NCBI GenBank assembly: GCA_013816845.1
Contig: JACDDU010000001.1
Span: 558,001 to 622,000, forward strand
Origin: Gammaproteobacteria bacterium
GTDB lineage: Bacteria > Pseudomonadota > Gammaproteobacteria > DSM-16500
Direction of reading: 5' to 3'
Length of the DNA stretch: 64,000 nucleotides
Of the stretch, positions 34,529 to 43,675 are shown one piece after another. A program made the position numbers and the translations under genes. Under the pieces are notes generated by a model. It ran no database searches, was not told the origin of the DNA, and saw only the letters and a program-made list of their open reading frames with translations. Position 1 is the first letter of the stretch, and every line of letters starts with the position of its first letter.

Positions 34529-35728
34529 TTATTTTTCTCTGACAGGTTTTTTGTGGAAACGTTGCTGCGGAATAGCGCCGAGTTTGCCCCGAGACGGGCC
34601 AATAGCTTTATAATTAAAATCAGGCAAAATGCGTTGCTCTAATTTTTTGCCAAGAACGCGTTCGATACCACGCACTTCTGCGTTATCTTCCGGGGTAATT
34701 AAAGTATAGGCATCCCCAACTTTTTCTGCGCGACCCGTACGACCAATACGATGGATGTAAGCTTCAATAGTGCTCGGTATATCGTAATTAATAACATGCG
34801 AAATTCGGCTAACATCAATACCGCGAGAGGCAATATCGGTTGCAACTAAAATTTGTAACGAACCATCGCGAAAGCCATTCATCGCAAATTGACGTTTATT
34901 TTGTGATAAATTTCCTTGCAAGGATGCTGCGCGAAACCCGGCGTCAATTAAACGCTGTGCAACTTTCTTTGCGGTATGCTTAGTTCGCGTAAAGACAAGT
35001 ACTGAATCAGTATCCGTGTCTTTTAAAATTTTAATTAATAACTCACTCTTTAAATGTTTTTCAACAGGGAAAAAAACTTGTTCAACGGAAGTTGCAGGCG
35101 CACTGTGACCAATTTTAACCGTCACGGGATGGTGTAAGATATCGTGAGCAAGGTCATGAATCGCTGGCGGCATTGTCGCTGAAAAAAGTAAGGTTTGACG
35201 TTTTTTAGGCATGAAACGTAAAATTTTTCGAATGTCTGGCAAGAAACCCATATCGAACATTTGGTCAGCTTCATCTAAAACTAAAAATTCTACTTTTGAT
35301 AAGTTAACGGTTCTTTGCTCAATATGATCTAAGAGTCGTCCAGGGCAGGCAACAACAATTTCTACACCGCGTTCTAAGCTTTTGAATTGGGGTTTAATAT
35401 TGACGCCGCCATAAAGGGTGACGCTATGTAATCCGGTACCTTTACTTAATTCGATAATGGCATCGTGGATTTGCTGTGCTAACTCACGAGTCGGCGCGAT
35501 GATCAAAGCCCGAATGGACGCTCGCGTTCCGCTTTGTAAGAGACGCTGGAGAATAGGAAGGGCAAAAGCCGCTGTTTTACCGGTGCCCGTTTGGGCTAAC
35601 CCCATTACATCCTTTCCTTCCAAGATCGAAGGAATTGTTTGGTTTTGAATGGGTGTAGGCGATTCGTACCCTAAGGCTTTAATGTTAGATACGATGCGTG
35701 GATCAAAATTAAAGGAGCTAAAATTCAC
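34529..35728 (-). CDS. DEAD-box RNA helicase (RhlE-like)
   Basis: 399 residues from a GTG at 35728 with CAGGA upstream; a TTG 16 codons further upstream would add an unlikely leader. The helicase motifs are complete and in order: the Q motif (FDPRIVSNIKALGYESPTPIQ), AQTGTGKTAAF (I), PTRELAQQ (Ia), DEADQMFDMGF (II), SATMP (III), and HRIGRTGR (VI). The C-terminal tail is short and basic. ATP-dependent unwinding of structured RNA is expected, often in ribosome assembly or cold adaptation. The closest match by pattern is RhlE/DbpA-type; I do not assign a symbol. It stands alone, convergent with mvaA. Confidence 0.93.
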   Translation of the reverse strand: MNFSSFNFDPRIVSNIKALGYESPTPIQNQTIPSILEGKDVMGLAQTGTGKTAAFALPILQRLLQSGTRASIRALIIAPTRELAQQIHDAIIELSKGTGLHSVTLYGGVNIKPQFKSLERGVEIVVACPGRLLDHIEQRTVNLSKVEFLVLDEADQMFDMGFLPDIRKILRFMPKKRQTLLFSATMPPAIHDLAHDILHHPVTVKIGHSAPATSVEQVFFPVEKHLKSELLIKILKDTDTDSVLVFTRTKHTAKKVAQRLIDAGFRAASLQGNLSQNKRQFAMNGFRDGSLQILVATDIASRGIDVSRISHVINYDIPSTIEAYIHRIGRTGRAEKVGDAYTLITPEDNAEVRGIERVLGKKLEQRILPDFNYKAIGPSRGKLGAIPQQRFHKKPVREK

Positions 35729-35909
35729 TAAATACGTCCTGACTAATATAAGGGCTAAGCAATAGTCTTGGGCCAAAGAAGACGCATTCTAACACTTACG
35801 GGAGAAAAATACATAGAATTTGCTATTAATTTATTCGTTTAATTAAGAAAAGAATGAGCGTCGATTTGACGCTCAATACGTTAAATAGAAGGATTCAATA
35901 GCCCTGATT

Positions 35910-38357
35910 TTAGGGGCTATTTGCTTCCGTCTTTCCAGGATTTCTAAATGAAGATGAAGAACGCAATTTTTTCTCAGCGTGACTGTCTTGAAAAGTGCTT
36001 GAAGTAAGCGTGCTTCCACTTCTCACAAAAAGTTTAAAATTATCAGGACCATCAACATCCTTAGATTTACTTTTCTGAAGGTGTGAGTGGTTTTTTTGGT
36101 CTTTTGGTTTTGATCTAAACCAACTAAATAATGATTTATTTTTCTTTACTTCTTTTTGCATTAAATCAACTGGTTTTGAATTATTGTTATTATTATCACT
36201 TAATAAAATAAGGTCACCACCTTGTTTGGTGTTAGGTTTATCAAAATTACCTGAAAAGCGAATCTTACTAGGCTTTCTTTGTAAATCTTTAGAGTAATCC
36301 TCAGCATCGCTTTTCAATGTTTCAAGGTTCACACCCGTTGCATTCATTTTGGATTGACTGGTAGCTCTTGATAAGGAACCATTTTGTCGCGCACTTGCCG
36401 TTCTGGATAATGTTGGTTGATTAGCACGTGGAAGGCTTTCTAACATATCATCTCTAGTGGATGTATCCGCATTAAACTTCTTCATTGACAGGGTCCTCTC
36501 AACAACTACCGGCGGTAAAGTTGGACGTAAGGGTGAAGTTGCCGGTCCAGATGCAGAAGATTGCAAATTTCTATTTACTGATGAAGACTTCTTTTTTTGA
36601 TTTGAATACTGCTTAGCTTGGGCATAAACAACATCCATAATTTTAGCAATTTGGTTATATTCTTGTGATTCTTCAACAGTCCTAAAATGAAGTTTAACTT
36701 CATTTCCCTTTGAATCTAAAGCTTTACCTCGAACCTCTTCCACATACATGTCAAGATCGGATGCGTCATAGTGAGTGATTTCTTTTTTGGGTGCGGCTTT
36801 AACTTTAATAATAGTTCTTTCCATGATCAGCTCATTTAAGCTGCGCATGACGTTTGGCGGAGTGTTTAGATTGTATCGGGCAGCGGCTTTTTGTTGTATA
36901 TCATATATTTTTTTGGAATCCCGAACAAATAAAAGCTCAACATTTATCTCCTGATTTTCTTTTGAAAAAATAAAGTCTCTAGAAAGTAGGTTTATCAAAG
37001 GAATGTAATGCGTGTCTGCACTAATGCGTTGATGATAATTTTTAAAATTTTGTGTAGGTGATAATGTTTCATTAATTTCTTCTAAGGAAGCACACGATTT
37101 TTCATGTAAGCAATTATAGTTAGATCCAAATAGTGGAATTAAACAATTACTGTTAAATACATTTAGTAAAGTTATCGCGCCAAAATAATTTTTATTTTTA
37201 TAGCAATGATCTAAGACCATAGCCCATCTATTTAAAATTAAAAGACGTTTGTTTAAATGGGGCTCAGAAAGTATGTTTACCGTAGCGAACTGGATTAAGT
37301 CATTGTAATAATCCGTCGTCTTTTGGAAGGAAGGACTGGTTGCATTCATTTTTTTCAATTGTTTCTTACGTAAAATTAATATTACTATTTCTTCAATTAG
37401 CTTTACTAATAAAGCGGGGTCATCCTGATTACAGCATAGGAGAACTTCATCAGTTAAAGCAGTTGGAATTAATTTATTAAAGCTTGCTGTAACTTTGGCA
37501 TATCGCTGGGGGGTTTTATCATCCAGTAAATTAAATAGCAAGATCTGTAAATCAGTCTGACTATAGTCGGAAAGATTTTCATTCTTTGGTATTAATTTGT
37601 CCTCAATAAATTGCTGAGTCAGCTGTAAAAAAGTTGGATGACTATAGCACGCCATCGTATCCAAAGTGAGGGTTCCCTCTCGTCTAGCGCTTAGAATTAA
37701 TTGTAATTGTTCTAGCTCGATTGAATTTTCTTTGGGGGAATCAGGTAAAAAATGTCCTTGGTAAAGGCTACTCGCAAGCAGCGCCTTAATTGATCGACGA
37801 AATTTTTCTTCGGCGTTCAGAAGAGGATCACAAGTAATTTGTAATATCTGTATTATTTCTTTTTGAGTTGCCGACCGGGGTATATTTTTTTTAGAAAATA
37901 ACATTTTATTTTTTTCGGGTAAAAGCTGAAATAGATCTATCACTGCAAAATGTTTTATTTCATCTAATGTTTTACCGTGGTAGGCCTCAAGCATGATTTG
38001 AAATAAAGCTATTAATTCTAAATCGCTTTGTGCGTGTTGTTCGTTTTCGATATTAACAAACAAGGTTGCCATTCTTGCATTTAAAAGTTCACTATAAATA
38101 TTAATGGCCTGGACGTATAGTTTTATAATTTCGTTTCTATTTTTTTCTGATGAATTAATTATCAAAGTTTCTAATTCACTAAACCAAGTATCTGATGGGC
38201 CGATACCGTTAAGATATTCTCTTAAAATTTGAACTTTTTGGGCCTCTGATATAGTCTCGTCCTGGTGGAGATCGCCCAATAATTCCTTTTCTGCTGCCAG
38301 GAACATGTCTTTTACAGGGTTTGAGCCATTAGGAACATTATTGTTGTTACTTAACAT
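35910..38357 (-). CDS. Large protein with a RasGEF-like domain, candidate effector
   Basis: 815 residues. The region from about 347 to 475 reads like the catalytic core of eukaryotic Ras guanine-nucleotide exchange factors: YYNDLIQFATVNILSEPHLN, then KRLLILNRWAMVLDHCYKNK and NYFGAITLLNVFNSNCLIPL, followed by LSPTQNFKNYHQRIS and IPLINLLSRDFIF. The canonical pattern is (N.(L/I).....I..E..L..R...I.K.I.IA..C....NF..L.AI...L.S..I.RL.......L.P..N(F/Y)..YR......P.IP.LG..L.DL.FI). The helical N-terminal part (about 1-300) may be a RasGEF N-terminal or scaffold domain. Residues about 585-815 are low in complexity, Ser/Lys/Asn-rich and probably disordered. No signal peptide is seen. Legionella has RasGEF effectors such as LegG2; injection by a Dot/Icm system is a reasonable inference, but a C-terminal E-block signal is not obvious. 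Confidence 0.75.
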   Translation of the reverse strand: MLSNNNNVPNGSNPVKDMFLAAEKELLGDLHQDETISEAQKVQILREYLNGIGPSDTWFSELETLIINSSEKNRNEIIKLYVQAINIYSELLNARMATLFVNIENEQHAQSDLELIALFQIMLEAYHGKTLDEIKHFAVIDLFQLLPEKNKMLFSKKNIPRSATQKEIIQILQITCDPLLNAEEKFRRSIKALLASSLYQGHFLPDSPKENSIELEQLQLILSARREGTLTLDTMACYSHPTFLQLTQQFIEDKLIPKNENLSDYSQTDLQILLFNLLDDKTPQRYAKVTASFNKLIPTALTDEVLLCCNQDDPALLVKLIEEIVILILRKKQLKKMNATSPSFQKTTDYYNDLIQFATVNILSEPHLNKRLLILNRWAMVLDHCYKNKNYFGAITLLNVFNSNCLIPLFGSNYNCLHEKSCASLEEINETLSPTQNFKNYHQRISADTHYIPLINLLSRDFIFSKENQEINVELLFVRDSKKIYDIQQKAAARYNLNTPPNVMRSLNELIMERTIIKVKAAPKKEITHYDASDLDMYVEEVRGKALDSKGNEVKLHFRTVEESQEYNQIAKIMDVVYAQAKQYSNQKKKSSSVNRNLQSSASGPATSPLRPTLPPVVVERTLSMKKFNADTSTRDDMLESLPRANQPTLSRTASARQNGSLSRATSQSKMNATGVNLETLKSDAEDYSKDLQRKPSKIRFSGNFDKPNTKQGGDLILLSDNNNNNSKPVDLMQKEVKKNKSLFSWFRSKPKDQKNHSHLQKSKSKDVDGPDNFKLFVRSGSTLTSSTFQDSHAEKKLRSSSSFRNPGKTEANSP

Positions 38358-38555
38358 ATTTAGGAACCTTCAATAACTAAGTGTTGCAACTACGATATAA
38401 CAGTTACATTAATTAAATATTAATAGATAAAGGAAAAGGATAGTGAGTGTTAAGCTAATAATAAATAGCAAACTTTAGGCATGTCTAAAAAAGAATTTAT
38501 TAAATTAGAATTAAAGAAAAGGTCGTTAAACTTATTGGAGCGTAAAAATGACACC

Positions 38556-38915
38556 TTAAGTCATGCTCAAGCTTAGCAAGGCAAGAATAAATGCTGCGGG
38601 TAGTGCTTGAATAATGAATATTCTCACGCTAACAGTGAACCCACCAAAAATACCCGCAAGTAAAACACAAGTTAAAAAGAAAAATTTTAAATGTAACCCT
38701 TCCAGCGGATTAGCAACTAAACTCCATAACAAACCTGCCGTTAAAAATAAATTATAAAGGCCTTGATTAGCTGCGAGCGGTGCAGAGCGCTTAGCAAAGG
38801 CTTGATCGAGTTTAAAGATTTTTAATCCTAAGGGTTTTTGCCATAAAAATACTTCTAAAATAAAAAACCACAGATGCAGTAGTGCTATTAAGAAAATACC
38901 ACTATTTAAAATCAT
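38556..38915 (-). CDS. DUF1304-family membrane protein
   Basis: 119 residues with four hydrophobic segments. DUF1304 hallmarks are present: an N-terminal LIALLHLWFFILEVFLW helix, then FAKRSAPLAANQGLYNLFLT with the conserved NQGLYN, followed by AGLLWSLV and the closing ALPAAFILALL helix. The function is unknown; these small inner-membrane proteins are widespread. It has its own start and lies 27 nt after the upstream gene on the same strand, so the pair is probably transcribed together. Confidence 0.85.
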   Translation of the reverse strand: MILNSGIFLIALLHLWFFILEVFLWQKPLGLKIFKLDQAFAKRSAPLAANQGLYNLFLTAGLLWSLVANPLEGLHLKFFFLTCVLLAGIFGGFTVSVRIFIIQALPAAFILALLSLSMT

Positions 38916-38942
38916 TTTTGCTCTCTCCTATATATATTGTCA

Positions 38943-39521
38943 TTAAAGTCCTAAGCGTTGATCACCATTGACTTTCAAAGTACTAGATTGGGTCACAATG
39001 TTACCTAGCAAACTTGCAACTTTTGAATTATAAGCCTTAGTGCCATATTTATTAGTTTGATGTAGTTTAGCTCTTTCAACTAATTCAGCTAAACTTTTTG
39101 AGCTTAAAAGGTTTTCTAAAATCTCTTTTGCAGCATTTCTTGAGGTTAAAGTAGGACTGAACAATCGAGAGAGATTGGATTTTTTTAAAGTGTTAATCTC
39201 ACTCTCGATCACTTTTAGCTCAGAAGCTAGCGATACTTTGAAATCCTGAAGGAGATCCGCTTGTATTTTATGGTCACGGAGGCGTTTACTTTCCTCAATG
39301 GCTTTTCTAGCTTCATGACGCGCCTTAATAGCTTCGAATTGTTTTAATTGTTCATATTTTTGATGATTTGTGGGTTTTGTACCGAGATGCGAGAAATAGT
39401 GATAAGTATCTGTGGTCAAGTTTTTAGTTTCATCGGCGATGAAATTGCTGCCATTTTTAACAGTCGTCGTGACATCATTTTTTACTTTGGTTATTAATTT
39501 ACCTGCTACCCAGCTGAACAT
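38943..39521 (-). CDS. Hypothetical coiled-coil protein
   Basis: 192 residues from the ATG at 39521, with GAGAGGAG upstream; the frame can be extended by five residues without support. The chain is almost all helical and charged: an N-terminal MFSWVAGKLITKVKNDVTTT, a basic stretch YEQLKQFEAIKARHEARKAI likely to form a coiled coil, and a C-terminal SSKSLAELVERAKLHQTN. No signal peptide or known domain is seen. I do not recognise the family. It precedes the DUF1304 gene. Coiled-coil proteins of this size are frequent among Legionellales effectors, but nothing here demonstrates secretion. Confidence 0.6.
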   Translation of the reverse strand: MFSWVAGKLITKVKNDVTTTVKNGSNFIADETKNLTTDTYHYFSHLGTKPTNHQKYEQLKQFEAIKARHEARKAIEESKRLRDHKIQADLLQDFKVSLASELKVIESEINTLKKSNLSRLFSPTLTSRNAAKEILENLLSSKSLAELVERAKLHQTNKYGTKAYNSKVASLLGNIVTQSSTLKVNGDQRLGL

Positions 39522-39693
39522 AAATTCTCCTCTCAACTGTTATTTGGGATTGAAACGGAAGATGTAAATGTATTTTTTTTATTAAGATAGATTTAAAAAA
39601 ATATACTTCAGATTTACGCCTTCAGCAATATCATTTCATAATTTTAATCAGTTATAATATGAAGGTTATGACCCTTACAAAGAAGATTGGCAC

Positions 39694-39918
39694 ATGGAAT
39701 TGAAAAAAACTTTACTCTTCTTTTTTTTCTTGCTTGCCCCCCACGTAGCTTTCGCCGAATATGATGCTAAGTGTTTAGCGGAGTGTTTTGGCACGGGACA
39801 TGATTGTTATTTTTGCAATTACATTTGTTATCATGACTATTATACTCGGCCCGTTAAACCTTATCCTTATCCTGAGCAGCGGCCCTGTGATCTCGAAAAT
39901 TTAGGACGCTTATATTAA
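39694..39918 (+). CDS. Small secreted cysteine-rich protein
   Basis: 74 residues: a signal peptide of about 21 (KKTLLFFFFLLAPHVAFA), then a mature peptide of about 50 with six cysteines (AKCLAECFGTGHDCYFCNYI, CYHD and RPCDLENL). The spacing CxxxC...CxxC suggests disulfides or a metal site. The stop codon overlaps the ATG of the tyrosine recombinase (TAATG, base 39918 shared), so the two are translationally coupled. I do not recognise the family. A signal peptide in front of a recombinase gene is unusual; the protein may be a passenger rather than a partner. A gene this small could be an artefact, but the signal peptide and the coupling argue that it is real. Confidence 0.65.
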   Translation: MELKKTLLFFFFLLAPHVAFAEYDAKCLAECFGTGHDCYFCNYICYHDYYTRPVKPYPYPEQRPCDLENLGRLY

Positions 39919-41237
39919 TGGCATCGCCTAAACTATCGCCCCGCCCTTTTTTTGATACGTTAGAAAATTTGGTAGAACAATATCGCGCTTGTGTTGCTAC
40001 TTCACCGCAAAGCGTTATTACTGCTTGGTTAACCCATTGTTGTGTTGAATCAGATATTTTAATGCCTGATTTTGCTGTACGAGATTATCAACAGGTTTTA
40101 AATTTTCTGTATAGCTATCGCGGCAGCATGGATACTTTTAATGCTTATCGACGGGAATTAGAACGTTTGATCCAGTGGTGTTGGTTTATTCAGTATAAAT
40201 CCCTATTAGAAATGAAACGAGCGGATGTAGAAGCATTTATTGAGTTTAGTCAAAAACCTCCAACGACTTGGATTGGCACTAAAACAGTTGCAAAATTTAT
40301 TGATTTCCAAGGCTTGCGGCAAGTCAATTTGGAATGGCGTCCTTTTATTGTGAAAGTATCAAAAAAATCATTTCAAGAAGGCGCGCGCGCGAAACGACGT
40401 GACTATCAATTATCTTCAGAAGGAATAAGGCAAATATTTGCAATTTTAAGCAGTTTTTATAATTACTTATTACAAGAAGAGCAAATCGAATATAACCCCA
40501 TTTTACAGATACGGCAAAAAAGTAAATTTATTCGTAAAAACCAAACGCTTCCTACGGTTAGACGTCTTTCAGTTCTGCAATGGGAAGCCGTAATTCAAAC
40601 TGCAACGGATCTTGCAGATCGTAACCCGCTTCTTCACGAGCGAACCTTATTTATCATTCAAACACTTTATTCTATGTATTTACGTATATCAGAACTCTCT
40701 GCGAGCACGCGTTGGGTGCCGCTCATGAGCCATTTTTTCCGGGACGCAAATGGTGACTGGTGGTTTAAAACCGTGGGTAAAGGTAACAAAATGCGACAAA
40801 TTGCAGTCAGCCCTGGCATGCTGCAAGCACTAAAGCGATGGCGTAACTATCTGCAATTACCGCCCTTTCCTTCACCTGATGAACATATCCCGCTCATCCC
40901 AAAGAATAGAGGCAAGGGTCCGATTAGTAGTACCCGAGCATTACGTATCATTGTTCAGATTTGTTTTGATCAAGCGATAACTAAACTTCGGCGTGAAGGA
41001 AAAGCCGAGGAAGCCGATATTTTACTTTCTGTGACGGTACATTGGTTGCGACACACCGGTATTTCAGATGATGTAAAAATTCGTCCCCGGGAACATGTCA
41101 GAGATGATGCTGGACATAGTTCCAGTGCTATTACTGATCGTTATATCGATGTTGAACTGAAAGAACGCGCTGATACGGCAAAGAAAAAAGGTATGGCCAA
41201 GCCTACCTCTACGATCCGCGAGGTCCCTACTACGTAA
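39918..41237 (+). CDS. Tyrosine recombinase / site-specific integrase
   Basis: 439 residues. The N-terminal SAM-like core-binding region (about 15-190, e.g. NAYRRELERLIQWCWFIQYK) is followed by the catalytic domain with all conserved residues: Arg in MYLRISELSAST, Lys in VGKGNKMRQIA, HWLRHTGI (His, Arg), His in DAGHSSSA and the nucleophile Tyr in AITDRYIDV. It should cut and rejoin DNA at specific sites. It is longer than XerC/XerD (about 300), which points to a mobile-element integrase. No phage genes, attachment site or inverted repeats are recognisable nearby. It is coupled to the cysteine-rich gene upstream by a 1-nt overlap. Confidence 0.88.
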   Translation: MASPKLSPRPFFDTLENLVEQYRACVATSPQSVITAWLTHCCVESDILMPDFAVRDYQQVLNFLYSYRGSMDTFNAYRRELERLIQWCWFIQYKSLLEMKRADVEAFIEFSQKPPTTWIGTKTVAKFIDFQGLRQVNLEWRPFIVKVSKKSFQEGARAKRRDYQLSSEGIRQIFAILSSFYNYLLQEEQIEYNPILQIRQKSKFIRKNQTLPTVRRLSVLQWEAVIQTATDLADRNPLLHERTLFIIQTLYSMYLRISELSASTRWVPLMSHFFRDANGDWWFKTVGKGNKMRQIAVSPGMLQALKRWRNYLQLPPFPSPDEHIPLIPKNRGKGPISSTRALRIIVQICFDQAITKLRREGKAEEADILLSVTVHWLRHTGISDDVKIRPREHVRDDAGHSSSAITDRYIDVELKERADTAKKKGMAKPTSTIREVPTT

Positions 41238-41358
41238 TCAACTAATTAATGTATAAATCTATTTGCAATATGCTATTATTTTTTCTTTCAATCTTTCCTC
41301 ACTTTGTATTTCAATCACCCATTCAGGGTCGAGTCTTTTTTAAAAGGAGATTTTCAGC

Positions 41359-43626
41359 ATGAAAAAGACAGGGATCGTTTTACTCAGTTTTATATTATTT
41401 TGGTTCAGTACACCTATTTCATGGGCGGATTCAAATCAAACTCTTAAAGCCTTTTCTTCACCCGCTGTTAAATTTACTTTGAATCACGAAATTCTAACCA
41501 TGACTAATACTGGCCGTGAAAATATTAATCTAGCGAATGCAACTTTATCTTTTTACTATGCAGGGGAAATCCGTGCAGTAATGAGTAAAGCGTTTAAGTC
41601 TACTCCTACCCTGAAAAAACAAAATTTTGCTTTCCAACCTCACAGCGAAGGAAACTTTTATTCATTGTATTTAAAGGAGATAGATCCTGCAGTATTAACC
41701 CCGCAGGCTTCAGTACAATTAAAATTTGCAACAGACCGGCGCGATACTCTGCATGGTATCCAATTAAATACGATTGCGCGGGTGCCCGTTCCGGTTAAAG
41801 TAACGCAAGAAAATGTGAATTGGGTTCAAACTATTTCGATCTGCAATAATACTACAAAAGCAATTCCGCTTAAGGATATTGAATTTACCTTTAACTATGC
41901 CATCGCCATGCCGACCAATATCTGGGGTCAACCCTGGGTTAGTTGGCGCCTTGCAAGTCAACAAGGAACGCAAGTTACTTTGTTAGGTGGAACAACGTGG
42001 ACGCCTGATCTTCAGCCCGATCCAAATTGCAGCAAGCCTTTGACCATTCAATTTAACGCTTCGCCAAGTAGCCCAAGCCCAGTTGGGCCTTTTGTCTTTA
42101 AAGCTGAAGGTGGAACGCCGGTTGAAATGGGAAGTTTGACGGTCAAATTGCCAGCGGCTCCCAAAGCAGGACTTAATAATCCTACAGTTACAGTGCAAGG
42201 CATGGGAATTAACACGCAACAAATCGTTACTTGGGGTGGACAATGGCAACTTAATAACTTAGCTCCCGGTTCCTACACCGTGAGCGCTTCTGCTGTCGAC
42301 AATGGCTCTGATTTTTTTCATGCAGCGCCCCTAACGGTTACGGTTATTGCCCAAGCGACTTCGCAAGCACTTTTACAATATACTGCGGTACCAAGTGGCA
42401 ATGTAACAATCACCCTGACTAATTCACCACAGAGCACCGTACCGGTCACATTCGCTGGTAACAAATATAACTTCCAAAAAAATATGAGTTCAGGGGTTGC
42501 AATTAACTTACCTAACGATACTTATAAAGTAACTAGTGTGATTCCAGGCTTTACTGCAACAATTACCCCTAATCCACTCATTGTTCCAAGTAACACCACG
42601 CTCAACATTGCATATCAGTCGACTACTGTGATTACAACGCCACGTTTTGTCGGTTACTTTCAATCGTGGTCTCCTGATTCACAAACTGCAGATGGCACCA
42701 AAACCAATCTTGCTAATCTACCTGAATATGTCAATGTGGTTAATCTTGCGTTTATAAAACCAGATGCCATTTATACGAAAGGTAGTTTAAGTTTAGCGAA
42801 CACTGGCTTGCAATTTAATTATAGTGGTACGGTTTTAAAGCAAGCGATCACATCATTACATCAACGTCATCCTGCTACAAAAATATTGGTTGCAATTGGG
42901 GGCGCAAGTTACTTGAAATGGGATAGTTTAAATGCGAAAGCGATTGCGGATTTCGTTGGCGATTTTGGTTTAGATGGCGTTGATATTGATTATGAGCCTT
43001 CAGTAACGGGATGCGCAGTTGGAACAGATAATCGTATTCATTGTCAGATCGATGCGGCCTTTGAAGGTTTTGTGAAATCCTTAAGAACCCTGTTGCCCCG
43101 TCCTTTTTGGGTTACGGTAACGGGTTATAGTGTTGCAGCCTATGGTGAAGACCAATGGAAAACTGCGCTACCGCAAAGTCAATTCACCGGTATGATGCTA
43201 CCTCTATTCCGCTCTGCTACTTCGAGAGATATTGATTTGGTTAATATTATGTCTTATGACGCGGGAACCACATATGACCCCGTTCAAGCATTAAATGCTT
43301 ATGCCAATTACTTCACGGGTCAAATCAGTATGGGTGTTGAAGTTCCCCCCGAGGCTTGGGGTGGCAATGTAACAACACTTTGTAGAGTGATACAACTAAG
43401 CGAAGCAGTAAAAGCTAAAGCGACAGCGCGTAACGTATCTCCCGCTATGATGTTATGGTCATTGCAAAAAGCGGTCGTTGGAACACCTACGCCCGGTAAT
43501 CCGAGTGCGCAAATGATGGCGACAACGATTTGCACTTATTTAGGATTAATTAATTGCAATCAGCCCCTGCTTATTAATGGTAATCCTTTAGCGTCAGCGT
43601 CAATATTAAAATTAAATTGTCAGTAA
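41359..43626 (+). CDS. Secreted GH18 chitinase with N-terminal binding modules
   Basis: 755 residues. Signal peptide about 1-23 (WFSTPISWA). Two beta-rich modules occupy about 25-250, with chitin/cellulose-binding-like features (FNYAIAMPTNIWGQPWVSWR), then a Ser/Pro-rich stretch (SPSSPSPVGP). Carbohydrate-binding or Fn3-like modules follow to about 425. The catalytic GH18 barrel begins FVGYFQSWSPDSQ, and the active-site motif DGVDIDYEP places the acid/base Glu at residue 546; IMSYDAG and FTGQISMGVEVP are further family elements. It cleaves beta-1,4-linked N-acetylglucosamine chains outside the cell. Chitinases of this kind occur in Legionella and are secreted by type II systems; the same route is plausible here. 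The gene ends in a strong terminator. Confidence 0.93.
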   Translation: MKKTGIVLLSFILFWFSTPISWADSNQTLKAFSSPAVKFTLNHEILTMTNTGRENINLANATLSFYYAGEIRAVMSKAFKSTPTLKKQNFAFQPHSEGNFYSLYLKEIDPAVLTPQASVQLKFATDRRDTLHGIQLNTIARVPVPVKVTQENVNWVQTISICNNTTKAIPLKDIEFTFNYAIAMPTNIWGQPWVSWRLASQQGTQVTLLGGTTWTPDLQPDPNCSKPLTIQFNASPSSPSPVGPFVFKAEGGTPVEMGSLTVKLPAAPKAGLNNPTVTVQGMGINTQQIVTWGGQWQLNNLAPGSYTVSASAVDNGSDFFHAAPLTVTVIAQATSQALLQYTAVPSGNVTITLTNSPQSTVPVTFAGNKYNFQKNMSSGVAINLPNDTYKVTSVIPGFTATITPNPLIVPSNTTLNIAYQSTTVITTPRFVGYFQSWSPDSQTADGTKTNLANLPEYVNVVNLAFIKPDAIYTKGSLSLANTGLQFNYSGTVLKQAITSLHQRHPATKILVAIGGASYLKWDSLNAKAIADFVGDFGLDGVDIDYEPSVTGCAVGTDNRIHCQIDAAFEGFVKSLRTLLPRPFWVTVTGYSVAAYGEDQWKTALPQSQFTGMMLPLFRSATSRDIDLVNIMSYDAGTTYDPVQALNAYANYFTGQISMGVEVPPEAWGGNVTTLCRVIQLSEAVKAKATARNVSPAMMLWSLQKAVVGTPTPGNPSAQMMATTICTYLGLINCNQPLLINGNPLASASILKLNCQ

Positions 43627-43635
43627 AACTCTTAA

Positions 43636-43662
43636 AATGCTGGCGGAATTCCCGCCAGCATT
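43636..43662 (+). terminator. Rho-independent terminator of the chitinase gene
   Basis: AATGCTGGCGG and CCGCCAGCATT form an 11-bp perfect stem with a 5-nt loop, 9 nt after the stop codon and followed by TGG rather than a long T-run. Confidence 0.8.
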
Positions 43663-43675
43663 TGGTATTAATGTT

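Noticed and set aside
39918-41237. Integron integrase (IntI) or XerC/D housekeeping recombinase
   Set aside because: The length of 439, the absence of an IntI-specific extra helix that I could identify and no attC-like array argue against both.
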